Source: Sphingomonas sp.
Lineage (GTDB): Bacteria; Pseudomonadota; Alphaproteobacteria; Sphingomonadales; Sphingomonadaceae
Assembly: GCA_030146605.1 (NCBI GenBank)
Contig: JASLBO010000295.1
Location: 1 to 7,093, forward strand
DNA: 7,093 nucleotides
Direction of reading: 5' to 3'
The stretch's first letter is position 1. The number at the start of each line of letters is the position of its first letter. The notes beneath the pieces were generated by a model. That model made no database searches and was not told where the DNA came from. It saw nothing but the letters and a program-made list of their open reading frames with translations. Shown one piece after another: positions 6,441-7,093 of the stretch. The position numbers and the translations under genes were made by a program.

Positions 6441-6917
6441 ATGAGCCTGAACATTGTCCCCCTGCAGCCGATCGAACGCGGCCAGTTGAACGTAATGCGG
6501 GCGCGCGGCGCCGGGATGGCGCTCGGATTGATCGCGCCCGCCATCATCGCAGAGTTCGCCCTGGCGGACCGGCTGCCGGTGCACGGCGCGATCGGCGGCG
6601 TGGCGCTGCTGCTCGGCATATGGCTCGCGATCGTCTCACCGCCGCGCCGCTGGCGGCATTGGCGCTATGCCTTTACCGGCAGCGAGCTCCATGTCGCGCA
6701 AGGCTGGTGGATGCAGGTGCACACGATCGTGCCGGTGCTTCGGGTCCAGCATATCGACGTGGCGCAGGGTCCGCTGGAGCGTAGCTTCGGCGTGGCGCGG
6801 CTGGTGCTCCACACCGCGGGCTCCGACAACACGATCGTGACGCTTCCCGGCATCACCCGGGCGACGGCCGAGGAGATCCGCGATGCGATCCGGGCACGGA
6901 TCGGCAGCGCGGCGTGA
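6441..6917 (+). CDS. PH domain-containing membrane protein, YdbS-like (bPH2)
   Basis: Small inner-membrane protein, 158 aa. Two hydrophobic segments (about 25-42 and 48-66) form a hairpin in the membrane. A bacterial pleckstrin-homology domain (about 72-156, formerly DUF304) follows on the cytoplasmic side. The segment RVQHIDVAQGPLERSFGVAR (101-120) is the hallmark of this family, followed by LVLHTAG and a DAIRARI helix. YdbS-type proteins usually occur beside a larger YdbT-type protein with several such domains, as here. Their molecular role is poorly defined; in Bacillus the pair has been linked to resistance to certain bacteriocins. The ATG at 6441 leaves a 41-bp gap after the dehydrogenase gene and lacks a strong Shine-Dalgarno. 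Whether it is cotranscribed with the dehydrogenase is unclear. Confidence 0.85.
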   Translation: MSLNIVPLQPIERGQLNVMRARGAGMALGLIAPAIIAEFALADRLPVHGAIGGVALLLGIWLAIVSPPRRWRHWRYAFTGSELHVAQGWWMQVHTIVPVLRVQHIDVAQGPLERSFGVARLVLHTAGSDNTIVTLPGITRATAEEIRDAIRARIGSAA

Positions 6918-7093
6918 GCGAAGAGCCCGCGCGCCGGGTGCATCCCGGCACCATCGCGATCGGCATGCTCAAATCGGGGCCGTCGACCTTGCTGACGCTG
7001 CCGGCGCTGTTCGCGGCCGCCACGAAGTTCGGCCTGCTGATCAGTGCGCTGCTGGCGCTTGCCGGGCTCGTGGTGCTTGCGCTGACAACGTGG
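6914..7093 (+). CDS. YdbT-like PH-domain membrane protein (3' end missing)
   Basis: Only the first 60 codons are present and the frame is open at the window edge. The GTG start overlaps the preceding TGA as GTGA (6914-6917), a classic coupled arrangement. The peptide begins VSEEPARRVHPGTIAIGMLK, read with Met at the start. RRVHPGTIAIG is the typical opening of YdbT-type proteins, where an R-x-HP motif precedes the first membrane segment. Two hydrophobic stretches follow (about residues 24-37 and 41-59). No domain beyond the first membrane hairpin can be seen, so the assignment rests on this N-terminus plus the YdbS-like partner upstream. Confidence 0.75.
   Translation, partial: MSEEPARRVHPGTIAIGMLKSGPSTLLTLPALFAAATKFGLLISALLALAGLVVLALTTW

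Noticed and set aside
6430..6444. Four-codon frame (ATG GTC GGG CGA TGA) just before and overlapping the YdbS-like start
   Set aside because: It has no ribosome site and no sign of conservation that can be judged here; probably chance.

Overview
The window is high-G+C bacterial DNA (about two-thirds G+C by eye, with G/C-rich third codon positions). It looks like an alphaproteobacterium, most likely of the order Sphingomonadales. The evidence for this is the rlpA-dac-holB gene order, the wording of the individual proteins and a hairpin repeat of a type seen in such genomes. This is inferred from family resemblance; no search was run. All seven genes are on the + strand and tightly packed. There are no RNA genes, CRISPR arrays, insertion sequences or signs of phage.

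Region 1 (1-3048) is a cell-wall block. It holds the 3' part of an MltB-type lytic transglycosylase, a SPOR-domain RlpA-like protein overlapping it by 17 bp, and a PBP5/6-type D-Ala-D-Ala carboxypeptidase. All three appear to be exported by signal peptides and to act on peptidoglycan in the periplasm.

Region 2 (3049-4128) starts with an 81-bp imperfect palindrome filling most of the gap to holB (clamp-loader delta'). In many alphaproteobacteria tmk lies between the carboxypeptidase gene and holB, and metG follows holB. Here both positions are changed: the tmk slot holds only the palindrome, and a regulator gene follows holB.

Region 3 (4125-6399) is a regulator-enzyme pair: a MerR-family protein resembling LiuR, then a roughly 600-residue acyl-CoA dehydrogenase of the DmdC-like type. 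The promoter region is unusually readable. A near-perfect 16-bp dyad overlaps both the holB stop codon and a good -35 box. The -10 box sits 6 bp from the ATG, which predicts a leaderless mRNA under autoregulation.

Region 4 (6441-7093) has two bacterial PH-domain membrane proteins resembling the YdbS/YdbT pair. They overlap by 4 bp (GTGA), and the second is cut by the window edge.

Most of this is ordinary core genome. I do not see a wholly new system. The items most worth a second look are the leaderless, operator-covered merR promoter, the RlpA-like protein that has lost most of the N-terminal half of its catalytic barrel, and the hairpin repeat standing where tmk is expected.
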